From: Solanum dulcamara
Taxonomy: Eukaryota > Streptophyta > Magnoliopsida > Solanales > Solanaceae
Direction of reading: 5' to 3'
Length of the DNA stretch: 64,000 bases
Assembly (NCBI RefSeq): GCF_947179165.1
Contig: NC_077243.1
Location: forward strand, 37,646,001-37,710,000
Part shown: positions 46,738-59,263 of the stretch, in pieces
Numbering within the stretch: the stretch's first letter is position 1
How the letters are laid out: every line of letters starts with the position of its first letter
Made by a program: the position numbers and the translations under genes
Notes under the pieces: generated by a model
What the model saw: only the letters and a program-made list of their open reading frames with translations
The model's database searches: none
Told to the model about the DNA's origin: nothing

Positions 46738-49700
46738 TGTAATGACCCACAGATCATTTTCAAGTTTTTTCAATCTTTTCAACATTTAGAACTTTTCTAT
46801 AGTGACCCCAAGCCATTTATGACTTGCTCGCACTGACAGTTCGATCGCGTAATCATTCATTTGGGTTTTATGCCTGATTTCCTATTTTGGAGCTCTTGAA
46901 GTTTCAAAAGTTGACTTTGGTCAAAACTCTAAAAAAATGATCTCAGAACGAAATTTTGAGAGTTCCATCAGCTCTAAAATGGCCAAATTAAGCTAGTAGT
47001 ATTGTCGACATAAGTATCGAGGTAATCAGTGAGAGTTTGAGGCCATTTGGCACTTTAGTATTTGAAATTTGGCCTAAGATTGACTTTGGTCAACATTCTT
47101 GGTAAATGCACTCGGATTGAAATTTCGTCAGCGCGATTAGCTCTAGAATATCGAGTTTGCTCTAGAATGACCTTTCGTACGTGTCCCAAGGCTTTCGATC
47201 TTATTTTGAGCCTTTTTGTGGATTTTGGTTTAAATTGGTACTTGGGTGTAGGACCCACTTTTTGTTAAAATGACCTCTATTGAAAATTTTGACTGCGCCT
47301 TGAGTCCAGAATATCAAATTTGGTAATGTAGCATAGTTTGTTTGCATGCACGAGATTTTGAACTAATCCCGATCACCCCATCAGAGCTTTCCAAAGCTCA
47401 AAGATTGAGCTGGTGGAAGAACCATTTCCCATCACATTCGTAATACCTAGGGGTCGCGTTCACGAAGTCCAGCCATCCATACCTATGCAATCGCGAGGTC
47501 TTGTCTGCGATCGCGATGGTCAGGTCTTTTGACCCTTTGCGTTCGCGAGGCACCTCCCGCGATCATGATGGTACAAGTCCTTAAGGGATGCGATTACAAG
47601 CCTTGGGCTCTGCAATAGAGAATGCCAATTTTGTCTGGTCTTTAAGTTAAAAGACAGATGCGACTAGCCCCGACCCCATTCCCTCTATTGGCAATTTTAG
47701 GAGCTATAGAGCTCCAAATTGAGTGATTCTAAGTTCTATGGGTTCGTATTGATTATAGGTACCTATTGGTATGTTTAGGCAAGCGTGCAAGGCGACGGTT
47801 TGAGGTCATTTTCACCCTAAAAGGGCTACCCTAGCTTAGTTTTAAGCTTTAATGGTGATTTATTATGTTGGGCTATTTTCTCTTATTTTGAGCATCGACT
47901 TGTGCCCCATTTTAGGGGATAAGCTCAATAATGCATTTAGAACCTTTTCACGGAGTCATTTTTGGGATTCCCATTGCAGGTCCTACAATCCTATTTTAGA
48001 CCCAATTTTGGGTCTATCTCCGAAAAATCTTATTATAGTGTCAAAACATTCGTATTGACGAATTGATCAACATTGTGATAGTATAGAGGTATTTGGACTT
48101 ATTTTTAGAGCAAAAAGCTATCGAAAAGTAGATTTTCAACGCTCATGTTCGCCTTCGAGGTAGGCTACGGTCTACATTCCTTTGATTGAGCTTTATGAGG
48201 TATTATTTAGTATGAACTACTTGTAGTTTGGATTATATGTGATGGGTTAGGCTCGATTCCTAGTTTCTTGGTTCTTTGTCCCAGTGTGAGCCTTATGCTA
48301 GGTTACTTTTATGAGACTTTCAGTCAAGTTGGTAATATTATTATTTATGCCTTATTTTGCCCTTGATTAACCTATTTTAGGTGGCTTGTTTGATGTTTAT
48401 GGTGAATGGTTGATTTGTGCCTTAGAATTTAGTTTGGGATGACCCTTAGTTGATGTAGCCATTATGGGTAGGAATTTCTAAGACTTAATGTCCTTCTCTA
48501 ATGTAGCATCTACTTTGGAGCCTTGGTGTAATGGTGTTTACCCAGTTAGGCTTGTGAATTTATGTTGGATTCCATTTTTGAATCTAAGACTAGAATCCCC
48601 TATGCTTTCTTTTGTCGTTTGGCGGGGCTAGTAGTGTTTGTAATCTCGAGGTTGTATTTCTAATTGGATCTAGAGGTATTGATTGACTAGCTGAGCACTT
48701 ATTTCCTCATTTCCTTCTCTTTATTACCTAGTTAGGATTGAGTTTCCTTTTGGGATTTATTGTTGAGTTAGAGTAGATTTAATCCCTAGGCCTTGGTTAG
48801 AGGTCAGTTACATGTGCTAGTCCTATTTGTATGCTCTAGAGGGTAAGGTGCTTGTGGCATCATTATTGTATATGATTGTGCGTGTTATTTGGGTATTGGT
48901 GATGGAATGCATTGCATTGGATCCTTTTATTCTCACGGATGTAGTCAACCCTAGTGCATACATTGGTTCTTGGCATTGATTTGAGAAAGTTGGGTTGCAA
49001 CCCAAACTATTTTATACAGATTTTCAAATGGGGTCATACTACCTTTATTGCTACTACTTTTATTAGACTAGAGGCATCGAGGATGTGCTTATTTTATGAT
49101 ATTTATTTAAGGCATCGAGGATGTGCTCATTTATGATATTGGTTTGGTTAGAGAGAGTTTTCGACCCTTTCTATATTGATTTGACTATTTATCTCTGGTC
49201 ACCATGGCGGAGCATATTTTTGATCATCAGACATACAGATTGATACATATCTATATTGATATAAGACATGGATCGGGACTAGGTAGGTATATAGGGTGTT
49301 CTCGATCCCCTCATAGCGATCCCAAATAGGTGCATGGGTCCTACCTCTTGGCCGAGACTAGAAGTAGATATATATATCTTGGTATAAGGCACTTGGCATT
49401 GATGGTACTACTAGTTTTACTACATAACTTTCATTTATATATTCATTGCTTATCACCAGCATGGTTGTTTATATATGTCGGTAGCATGGGATGTCGTAGG
49501 GGTTTACTTGTTTGTGAGTGAACCTCCTAAGCACACTGGGGCTCGAGAGGTATTTTTTGACCATTTGTGAACTTATGGCGGTATAAAGGGTGGTCTCTTA
49601 TTTGAAGGTATTTACTGCCTTTGTTCTTATTCATCTAACTTTTTGTGCAAGGATTTAGTTGATGCGGCCCTTTGGGCCTTCATGTGATATCTGTGTTTAC

Positions 49701-50413
49701 TTCTATTAGTAGGTTGTCACTTAATTATCCCACTTCATAGAGAGTTGTCGTATTTAGGTTCTAGGTTGGCGCCACCATGTACGTCTTTTGGTTCATTACT
49801 TGTTTTCTATCTTCTCCTTTACTTATATCAGATGATTTTTATTGTAGGCTTCCGTATTATTCTAATTAATTACTTGTGATATATACTCCCTGCTTACATG
49901 TTCTTTATACTTACTTTATCTTTGGAGCTCAGTCGGCTGATGCTTGCTGAGTGCCACTTGTTGGTACTCATACTATACTTCTGCACCCTGCAGATCATAG
50001 TAGGGGTTGTCACTATTGATTTGGATATCGTGCGGAGTGACTCTTGAATTTTGGAGACTTGGGTGAGCTCTTGGCATTCAGAGTTGCCAATCTCCTTCTA
50101 TTTTAGGCTTGGACTAGTCTTTATTTTGTATTTGGAGATAGACTGTATTACTATTACTATTATGGTATCTGTATAAACCTTGTACTTTCTTATTTAGTTT
50201 AGTATCTCGACTATCAAGTGATACCAGGTCTTGGGGGTTATCTTATTGTTTTGTTCTTATTCTTCTTTTTATTATTATTAGTATTATTATTATTCATTTC
50301 TTTCCTTTCTCTTACGATGGTCCATTGCCTATGGTTCTAGACTGTGGGGATAGACTTACCTACTAGTGGTTTAATAATAGGTGTCATCATGACTTGAGAA
50401 ATAGGGTCGTGAA
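46738..50413 (+). repeat. 5' LTR, family B (about 3.7 kb)
   Basis: Bounded by TGTAATGACCC and by the PBS-like sequence just after 50413. It contains a CpG-rich island with repeated cgcgatcgcga-type phrases at 47440-47600 and, at 49060-49130, a duplicated gaggcatcgaggatgtgct. Confidence 0.85.
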
Positions 50414-50417
50414 GGAG

Positions 50418-50430
50418 TGGTCTCAGAGCT
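50418..50430 (+). other. Degenerate primer-binding site
   Basis: TGGTCTCAGAGCT differs from TGGTATCAGAGC by one base and lies about 4 bases past the LTR end. The following words (gcctagtagattcctgtgga, gtgcggagatgttcg, gaggctatagggc) also occur in the leader at 32411-32500 (minus). Confidence 0.7.
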
Positions 50431-53400
50431 AAGGATCACCGGTATCGTCAGTATAAGAGCAAGTGCCTAGTAGATTCCTGTGGATCGGTGCGGAGATGTT
50501 CGTATCCTATATTTGAGAGGCTATAGGGCATTTTAGGGAAACTCCATTCTTGATTTTTTATCATGTGAAATTTCCTTGATCAACCTCTAAATACTTTCTT
50601 GGAATTCATTTCTCCTTAGATGGATAGTATGAGCTTTCCGATGGGAATGGCCAGAGCATTAGCACATACTACCCAAGCTTCGATAGTATCTATAACCACC
50701 TTGGCTCATTTGGATCCAGCATTGGAGATTTTGCATCTCGACGAGCATACACCATAGGCAAGAGTACTTTTGGGTGCATTGAGTGATTCAGCACCCAGGG
50801 TTGGACTTGTACATCCTCAGCAAAGTTCTTCATTAGTTTCTAAGTATGTGGTTGAGTTTCTTGAGCGGGTCGGGCAAACTCCCACCTTGTTTCCTATCGA
50901 GGAGAACTGATTTAGGGGTTTATTAGTGGATTGAGCTTGCCTCTCTACTTAGGATCAGAGCATTTGATAGTAGTTGGCTCTATTTTTCCCTTGGTGGTCA
51001 ATTATGTGAGGTCTATAGAGAGTGCATGTATAGAGACTTATAGAGGTGGAGATAGGAGATCCCACCGTTAGTGCAGCAGAGGTAGCACCTCGCTCTGAGG
51101 TAGGCATCATCCTTAGGAGGTTTACCCTGACCCTCGACCTACTGGACCATGAAGGGAGCACCTCAGGTTTCAAGTGGTCCTATGATAGATTATGGTACCC
51201 ACGATGGATAGATTTTACGAGATTATGGTACCCATGATGGACAGAGTTCAAGAAAGACTTCTCAAGGTATGCCTTTTGGGCATTCAGATTATAGGGTTCA
51301 TTCTATGCTAGTTGGGCTATCGTAGCAAGTTTTTTTTAGTGGAAAGTGCTATAAATGAAGTGAGTTGGGGAATTTGGCCAGGGATTTTCCTATTGTCACA
51401 TATCATAGGCGACAGGCTTGATAGAATAGGGATCATAGGGTCTAGGGACAGTCAGTTAGAGGTAGTGCCTCGAGTGTTGCAGTTAGGGGTACATGTGTTT
51501 AGTTAGAGGCCAGGTTCATTACATCCCATGCTTCTGCAGGTCAAACAGAGAACGAAGATCCAGGTATCAATCGAATTTGTGTAAATTTTATTTCTACGAC
51601 CTCTTTCTTATAGTGCTTGGGTGTTGGGGTATTCATACCCATTGTTGCTTACTTGACTTTTTATGTTCATCTGGTGAGTGTGATGATTTCTTTACTTGGA
51701 TTTGTGTAGGCATGCTTATTTAGCCTGATTACTTGCCCATTTGTTGCCATGACAGCTTTATTTGATTTATATATATGTGTTTATCTTCCCTAGGTAATTT
51801 CTTTTAGTAGTGGATCATTTTGGTTTTATTATTATGTTGCAGTAGTGGTAGGGTTATACCTTTTGGATGTTGAGCTTAGTTGACTATTCTAGTAGATTTT
51901 TCTTTTAGCCATTCTAGAGTTTTCTTGGGTTGGTTCTTTTCTCCTTCCTAGTTTGCCCTCCTAGCGTGTTTAGCTGGTGAGAGGTTGTCACCGAGAGAAG
52001 GGTATGTCAGTAGTTATGGCCCTTGTGGTTTACTGTAGATTTTGTTCATTAATTTTTTATTTGCTCAACCTTATATTCTTGGTTCCTAAGGTGGCAAAGT
52101 TAATATTTGCCCTTCGAATTGGCTGGGTTGTCTCTTCATAGTAAGTTTGGTAGTTTAATTATCGGTTCATCTAGTTGTGTGATGTAGTGTCAGATGGCTA
52201 TATTTGAGTTGGAAAGACTGGAAAGAGAATTGTCTTTGTTCATTATAAGTATGGTAATCTTTTGGCTTGAAGTATCTTGTAAGAGGGTTCTATTGGGTTC
52301 ATGGAAATGGTGGTCTTCTTATGCTTATGATCGACCAACAATTAGCAAGAAGGGGTGATTGTGGAGCGAGGGTGTTCATATTGATGAGTCATAGTTATCA
52401 ATATTGCCTTGGTGTGCTCTTGTAATTTATGGATTTCTAGGTGGTTAGTTAATATGTCTCAGAAATTTCAGTCACATGCTGGTTTTCCCTTACAACCAGG
52501 ACTCCCTTCAATCTCGATGATTCCGTGTTGTGCCTTGGTTATATTAGTAAACTACAATGGGTGTGTCGATGGTTCAAAGAGTCAGATTATTGATTTGAGT
52601 CTTCTGTTGTGGTGTGCTTTGATTAATTCATACTTTGGCTTCCATGGGTGAATGAAATTTCTCTTAGAAGGCTCAGCCTCAAGATGGGGTCAAAGTAATT
52701 TGTGGAATCATCTTCTAATTTCTTGTTCAGGGTATGAGGTTCGCATGTGTCATTATGGTTAGGTGGTAGTGCTCCTTATGGTATTTCTTGCAGTGGTTCA
52801 GTTTTATTGGTGGTCACTTTTAAACAAGAGTTTATTTGTTTGTTCTCTACCTACCGGCTCAGTTTTAGTTGGATTATGGTGGGTTGCTCAGATTTACACC
52901 CGTAGAGTGATACATGGACTCTTGGCATTAGTTTTGATTACTTCAAATTTAAACTCTCATATTGGTTCGGTTTCCTAAAAGTCCCATTAGCAGCAGAGTG
53001 GCATCAGAGTTGGTCTCGGTGCAGTTTTCTTTCCACTCGTGGACTTGGTTGTCCCTTGGAGTAGCCCTTTCAATGTTGAAAGATAGATTCTGACTCAAGT
53101 TATTGGTTTTGGGAGTCATTGGGTTAAAACTTTGGGCTTGTGCCCTGGGTTGAGTTGCTTATTTTGAGTTTTTGCCACTCTTCGATATTTAGGTGATGCT
53201 TGCATATCCTTTATGGTTATTTGGGAATTGTTCAGATGGTACTAGGAGTTGTTACTGTGGTTTAGGATGGGTAAGATACCCATGATGACTAAAGAGTCTT
53301 GAGTTTGGAGTATAAAGCAAAGAATTCGATCTGGGAATTATTTAGCATCTTCTCTTATCTATTGGTCACCTAATTCTGAAAAATCTGTGTGGTTTTAACT

Positions 53401-53678
53401 TATCTCGGATTAGACTGTTGTATTCAGTTGAGTTTGTTCTTGTTGGATGAAAGTCACTATCAAAAGATAGGAATTGGAAGTTGGGTTGAGTTATGAAGAA
53501 GAAAACTGAATTTGGGAGTTTTCTCTTAGCTTGAGTGTTGGGTTGGCATTGTCCGACCCGATAAGGAACCTGTAGGTCTAGTAGAGATTGCAGGCCTAGC
53601 TTTCTAATCTTTTCGTGCCCTTGGGTTCTTTTCTACCATTTGACTTTTGAGGACGAAAGTCCTTTTAGTAGTGGATGT
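50431..53678 (+). other. Interior of the family B element, no recognisable domains
   Basis: The ATG at 50621 (MDSMSFPMGMARALAHTTQA) sits where gag would start but meets a stop within about 45 codons. 51040-51240 has CGA/GGA-rich words such as gtagcacctcgctctgagg that could be decayed gag tail. No RT, RNase H or integrase motif was found. The last 60 bp (gaggacgaaagtccttttag, then tagtggatgt) has the usual pre-PPT/PPT layout of gypsy elements. Confidence 0.55.
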
Positions 53679-56189
53679 TGTAATGACCCTCCAGTTCATT
53701 TTCATCTTTTCTGATCTTTTCAGTGTTTAAAGCTTTTTTGTAGTGATCCCAAGCCATTTATGACTTGTTGGCACTGATAGTTTGGTCTTCTGGACATTCG
53801 TTTGGGTTTTATGCCTGATTCCCTATTTTGGATATCTTGGAGTTTGAAAAGTTGACTTCGATCAAAACTCCAAGAAAACAATCTCAGAATGGAATTTTGA
53901 GTCCATTTTAAGAGTTCCATCAGCTTCGAAATAGCCAAATTAGGTTAGTAACATTGTCGGCATGAGTATCGAGGTAATTAGTGTGAGTTTGAGGCTATTT
54001 GGCGCTTTAGTCTTTGAAATTTGGCCTAAAGTTGACTTTGGTCAATATTCTTGATAAAGGCACTCAGATTTAAATTCTGTCAGCGCGGTTAGATTTGGAA
54101 TGTCGAGTTTGGTCTAGAACGACCTTTCATGCTTGTCCCGAGGCTTCCGGTCTTATTCTAAGACCTTTTATGGATTTTAGTTTAAATTGGTTCTTGGGTG
54201 TGGGACCCACTTTTTATCAAAACGACCTTTGATGGAAATTTTGACTATGCCATTGAGTCTGAAATATCAAATTTGATGGGGTAGCATAGTTCGTTTGCAC
54301 TCACGGAATTTTGAATGAATCCCAACACCTCATCAGAGCTTTCCAAAGCTAAAAGATTGAGTTGGTGCAAGCAACATTGCCCTTTGCATTCGCGAGTCCT
54401 GGGGGTCGTGTTCACGAAGTCCAGCCATCCAGACCTATGCGATCACGAGGTCTTATCCGGAATCGCAATGGTCAATCTGCTGATCCTTCGCACTCGCAGG
54501 CACCTCCTGCGATCACGATGATCCAAGTCCTTAAAGGACTCGATCGCGAGCCTTGGGCTCTGCGATCACAAAGGCCAATTTCGTCTAGTCTTTAAGTTAA
54601 AAGATAGACGCTACCAGCCCCGATCCCATTCCCTTTATTGGTGATTTTGGGAGCTATATAGCTCTAAATTGAGCGATTCTAAGTCCGGTGGGCTTTTATT
54701 GATCGTGCGTACGTGTTGGTATGTTTGGGGAAGTGTGTAAGGCGGTTTGAGGTAATTTCTGCCCCAAACTGGCTACCCTAGCATAGTTTAAGCTTTAATG
54801 GTGATTTATTATGTTGGGTTGTTGTTTCTCATTTTGAGCCTTAATTTGTGCCCCATGAGGTATTGTTTAGTATAAATTGCTTGTAGCTTGGATTGTATGT
54901 GATGGATTAGGCTCGATTCCTAGTTTCTTGGTTCTTTTCCTCGGTGTGAGCCTTAGGCTAGGTTATCAATATGAGACTTTCAGTCAAGTTGGTAAGATTA
55001 TTATTTATGTCTTAGTTTAGCCTTGATTAACCCACTTTAGGTGGCTTGTTCGATGTTTATGATGATTGGCGGATTTGTGCTTTAGAATTGAGTTTGGGAT
55101 GACCCTTAGTTGATGTAGCTGTTGTGGGCAGGAATTTCTGAGATTTAGTGTCCTTCTCTAATGTAGCATCTACTTTGGAGCCTTAGTGTAGTGGTTTTCA
55201 CCCAGTTAAGCTTGTGAATTACTGTTGGATTTCATTTCTGTATTTAGAACTAGAATCCCTTATGCTTTCTTTAGCCATTTGGTGGGTCTAGTTGTGTTTG
55301 TAATCTCGAGGTTGTATTCCAGTTGGATCTGGAAGTATTGATTAACTAGCTGATCACTTGTTTCCTCATTTCCTCCTCCTTGTTACCCAGTTAGGGTTGA
55401 GTTCCCTTTTGGGCTTTGTTGTTGAGTTTGAAGAGTAGATTTAAGCCTTAGTCCTTGGTTAGAGGTCGGTTGCAGCTAATTTTGTTTCTATTCTCTAGAG
55501 GGTAAGGTACTTATGGCATCATTATTGTATGTAACTGTGCGTGTTGTTTAGGTGTTGGTGATGGCATGCATTGCATTGGACCCTTGTTTTCTCACGGATA
55601 TAGTCGACTCTAGTGTCTGCATTAGTTCTTGGCATTGATTTGAGAAAGGTGGGTTGTAACCCAAACTATTTTATACTGATTTTCAAATGGGGGACGTACT
55701 ACCTTTATTACTACTATTTTCAGTGGACTGGAGGCATCGAGGATGCACTCATTTTATGATACTGATTCGAGGCATCGAGAATACGCTCATTTTATGATGT
55801 TGGTTCGGTCGGAGAGAGTTTTCGACCCTTTCTATTCTTATTTGACTATTTATCTCTGGTCACCGCGACGGAGCGGATTTTTGATCATCGAACATACAGA
55901 TTGATACATATATATATTGATATAAGACCTAAATCGGGACTAGGCAGGTATATATGGGCGTTCCCGAGCCCCCATGGCGATCCCAGAGAGGCGCATGGGT
56001 CCTACTTCTTGGACGAAACTGAAAGTAGGTATATATATCTTGGTATAATGCACTTGGCATTGATGGTACTACTAGTTTTACTGCATGACTTTCATTCATA
56101 TATGCATTGCCTATCACTAGCATAGTTGTTTGTACTTGTCGGTAGTATGGAATGCCATATGGGTTTACCTGTTTGTGAGTGATCCTCCT
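53679..56189 (+). repeat. 3' LTR, family B, truncated
   Basis: Follows the 5' LTR from TGTAATGACCC to the shared phrase gtttgtgagtgaxcctcct, then departs. The deletion end at about 56189 also marks the end of the retrotransposon-dense part of the window. Confidence 0.82.
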
Positions 56190-56347
56190 GGGCGGCAAAC
56201 CATTTTGAAAGCAAGAATTTTTTTTTTAGTTCAATATTTGTTGGAATTGACACCCGGCTATTCCCAATCTCGATTGGAACCGCTAACATGAGGATTTTTA
56301 GTCCTTTGTGTGGTATTAATTTGTCTAACATTATAATATTAATTAAT

Positions 56348-56405
<58 letters not shown>

Positions 56406-57650
56406 CGAATAAACGAATTCTTTTTTATTGTGTTTTTTTCTTTGAAATGATACGCAAAGCTAACCTCATCATGGTGCAATAAATTAGTTCGTCCCAGCAA
56501 TAGTTGAAAAATGAAACAAAAGATGGCCCGCCTACTGAAGAGGACATATAATCACTTAGGGCGGGACATAATTATTGAAAAATTATAAAATCAGATCGAA
56601 TTAAACTAAACGATTGTTTGATTACATCTTCGATTTAAGAATTTCGGTACTATTTTCTATGTACCATGAAGCCGAATTTATATTACCTTTGTTAAAAATA
56701 ATATACTACTCAAAATTTGGATCAAAAGATATTTAATTTCGCATTCATTCAGTCATTATACGGTATTAAAATTTTCTTTTTCGCAAATAAAATCAAAGGT
56801 TCTCTTCTAATTAATTTTTTAAATATGCAAGTCCTAGTAGCTAGAAGAAGCTCTGAGGATCATACAAAATGGCCACGAAGGCTCAGAATGATAATAATAA
56901 ATGGCCTTTTATAGCTCCTTAAGAGTGATTGGGTTGAATATGTTATTGAGTACTAGATAATTAGATATGTTCTCAGTAGATAATTAGATAATTAGTTTCT
57001 GAATATACGTTTATCTTAAAAAACTTAATATAAGTTTTGTGTAATAAATGATAAATTTCAAATGGAACATATATTATTGAACTTTTTTGTGTTATGCAAT
57101 AAAAATAAAATGTATAAAGAAAGTAACAATTCATAAATTGAGGTTAAAAACTCTTGGAAATTTGATGTTGCTTTGGTGACATATACATTTTTTTAATTTA
57201 ATAATAAATACAAACTCGAAAATAAATAAATATGCATATAATAAAAGTATTTATCTCTTAAAATTAACTGTTAAATAATAAAAACAAACTAATAAATATA
57301 TTGAATTACATCATGATCAATCTAAAAATCGTTAGAAGTAATAGAACCTTGCTTTGACTCAAACACATGAATATAAAAAAGTAAAAAATAAAAAAGAAAG
57401 ATGATTGTATAGTAATTGTTGCAGAGCACAAAGAGAATACAACATCATTTATGAAAAGTATTTGTATGGCAACCAAAACCTAGAAAAATGAAAGCATAAA
57501 CTACCAATTGTTATGCTTCATTAAGCACCTGAACTAAAGAGGATGGAAAAGCAGACTCAAGAAATTGTGAACATTTTAACCAAATAAAATAGTAATTATT
57601 TTTTATTTATAATGAGATGTTATAAAGAGTAGCATAAAAGATTCAATTTA
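56190..57650. other. AT-rich intergenic sequence with a (TA)n tract
   Basis: No gene or known element recognised. A (TA)n microsatellite of about 53 bp is at 56350-56402. Composition shifts to a lower-complexity AT-rich background typical of euchromatic plant intergenic DNA. Confidence 0.6.
56350..56402. repeat. (TA)n microsatellite
   Basis: About 26 uninterrupted TA units. Confidence 0.95.
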
Positions 57651-57653
57651 TTA

Positions 57654-57904
57654 CTCTTTCTATTTCAGTTTATGTGGCATTTTTCATTTTTCGAAAGTCA
57701 AATAGTGTAAGTTTGACTGAAAAATTAGGCATGAAATCTTCAATTTTTTTGAAATGAAATTTATATATTTGTAAAATACGTGAAAAGTACTATAAGTCAC
57801 AATAATTGACAATTCAAAATATTTAAAAGATATCTGGAAATTTTATGGTCAAAGATAGATTTGTTTGAATCTCGAAATCAGAAAGGTGCCTGAGACAGAG
57901 GGAG
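57654..57904. mobile_element. Stowaway-type MITE
   Basis: The 251-bp insert begins CTCTTTCTATTTCAG and ends CTGAGACAGAGGGAG. The ends are inverted repeats of the CTCCCTCTGTCTCAG type and are flanked by TA on both sides (57652-57653, 57905-57906). These are the hallmarks of Stowaway (Tc1/mariner) MITEs. It is non-coding. Confidence 0.85.
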
Positions 57905-57925
57905 TATAAAATGTTATAAGTATTA

Positions 57926-58173
57926 GAGTCCGTTTGGATTGACTTATAAGTTGCTTATATGCTGCTTTCAATTTTTTTAGCGTTTGGCTGACCAACTTAA
58001 AGTCATTTTGTGCTTAAAATAAGTCCAAAAAAATAATTGGATCTGTTTGGCTTTAGCTTATCTAAAGCAGTTTATGTCAAAAATAATAAGTTCAGCTACC
58101 CCAACTTTTTTTTTAACTTATAAGTAATTTTCAACTTATAAGCTGCTTAAAATAAATTAAGTCAAACAGACAC
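57926..58173. mobile_element. hAT-like MITE
   Basis: Left end gagtccgtttggattgac then ttataagttgctta; the right end reversed reads gtgtctgtttgacttaattt then taagcagcttataagttg. These imperfect inverted ends and the inner 'gtttggctttagcttatc' wording are typical of a common plant MITE group. No clean 8-bp TSD was seen. A related pair, atgttataagtattaga and atgttatgagtagtaga, flanks it at 57912 and about 58190. Confidence 0.55.
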
Positions 58174-58334
58174 TTCGAAAGACTCAAAGATGTTATGAGT
58201 AGTAGAAATAGCCCCTTCTCTGTTGGTTCAATTTTTTCTAGTCCTAGTAATATATATAAGGGAAAATTACGCGAGTTGGCAAACATTACTAGTTTATTAT
58301 TTCATATGTGTATGGTTTTATTTTATTACGATTT

Positions 58335-58580
58335 GTGGTATATTTTGCTGAGATTCGCTATAATTCGTAGGTACAGCGTTTGTATAATTCGCTATACAAT
58401 TCGCAGTTTTTGTATAGCGTTTGTACAATTCGCTATACAATTCGTAGTTTTTGTATAGCTTTTGTATATTTTGCTATACAATTCATGTACAACATTTGTA
58501 TAATTCACTATATAATTTCCAGCGTTTGTATATTTCGGTAGACAATTCACGCACAACATTTGTATAATCGCACACATCAT
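58335..58580. repeat. Degenerate minisatellite (ttcgctatacaattcg type)
   Basis: About six copies of a roughly 36-45-bp unit of the form tttgtataattcgctatacaattcgcagt, which is itself part-palindromic (gtatag/ctatac). It ends about 130 bp before the UGT upstream region. Confidence 0.75.
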
Positions 58581-58731
58581 TCATCTATAAAAAAAAATTA
58601 TATATTTTTTTACTTAAAATTCTGATTATACAAATTTAAATGAACCAATTTGTCATTATAAATAATTAAAAAAATTATAATTACATAAAGTTATTATATT
58701 TAAAAGATTTGTCATATATGAAATTTTGTCA

Positions 58732-58740
58732 TTATATAAG
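58732..58740 (+). promoter_or_regulatory. Candidate TATA box of the UGT gene
   Basis: TTATATAAG lies about 45 bp before the chosen ATG at 58781, a position compatible with a short 5' leader. This is a prediction from motif only. Confidence 0.4.
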
Positions 58741-58780
58741 ATGCAAAAGGAAACACACAAGCATAGTTACAACTATTAAG

Positions 58781-59261
58781 ATGGATCCATTGGGTTTGGT
58801 ACCCCATGTTATCATCTTCCCTTTCCCTGCACATGGTCATGTTAACTCCATGCTTAAACTAGCACACCTTCTTTCTCTTTCCAACTTCCACATCATCTTT
58901 CTTGTCACCGTCGACACACATGACCGCCTCCTCAGTCACACAGATGTACTATCCCGATTTGGTAGCGAATTCCAGTTGCAAGCACTCCCCCATGAGATTT
59001 CTATGGATGTGGTGAATACTCGTGATGGAATATCGATGCTATACGATTCTCTAAACACATTTGCCAAACCATTTCTTAGAGAATTCATAGCGAATTCTAC
59101 CGTGACATGTCTCATCGCCGACGGAATCTTAAGCATGGCGGCTGACGTAGCCCAAGAAATCAACTTGCCTATCATCTATTTCCGCACCGTCAGTGCTTGT
59201 TCCTTCTGGTCCTACTTTTGCATCCCTGACCTAATTCAAGCTGGACAACTTCCCCTCAAAG
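58781..59261 (+). CDS. UDP-glycosyltransferase, first exon (UGT709/UGT85-like)
   Basis: Family 1 UGTs move glucose from UDP-glucose to small molecules such as iridoids and other terpenoids in the cytosol. The exon encodes 160 residues plus one base: MDPLGLVPHVIIFPFPAHGH with the catalytic histidine at residue 20 (GHVNSML), the acceptor-side fold, LIADGILSMAADVAQEINLP with the likely catalytic aspartate at 114, and a GQLPLKG end. The GT donor at 59262-59263 (CAAAG|GTACC) is where this group has its single intron. The start at 58781 is chosen because relatives begin shortly before PHV; an in-frame ATG at 58709 would add 24 non-family residues. The exon is free of stops. The second exon with the PSPG box was not found before 64000, so the gene either has an intron over 4.7 kb or is cut short. 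Resemblance to 7-deoxyloganetic acid glucosyltransferases is from memory. Confidence 0.85.
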
Positions 59262-59263
59262 GT

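Larger units (their letters stand above)
46738..56189 (+). mobile_element. Family B LTR element with long non-coding interior, 3' LTR truncated
   Basis: 5' LTR 46738-50413 (TGTAATGACCC...GGGTCGTGAA), PBS-like site, interior 50431-53678, PPT region, then 3' LTR from 53679 (TGTAATGACCC) broken off at about 56189. The LTRs are related throughout but clearly diverged. The 3' copy also lacks about 300 bp matching 47880-48190. No reliable gag or pol can be read, so it is either a LARD-like non-autonomous element or a very decayed gypsy element. The missing end prevents reading a TSD (AAGAA precedes the 5' LTR). Confidence 0.82.

Noticed and set aside
56205..56215. AAGAA at 56211 as a possible TSD of the 46738 element
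   Set aside because: AAGAA precedes the 5' LTR, but the 3' LTR breaks off at about 56189 without its terminal sequence, so the match is probably chance.
56288..56482. 64-aa open frame with an IY repeat
   Set aside because: The repeat is only the translated TA microsatellite.
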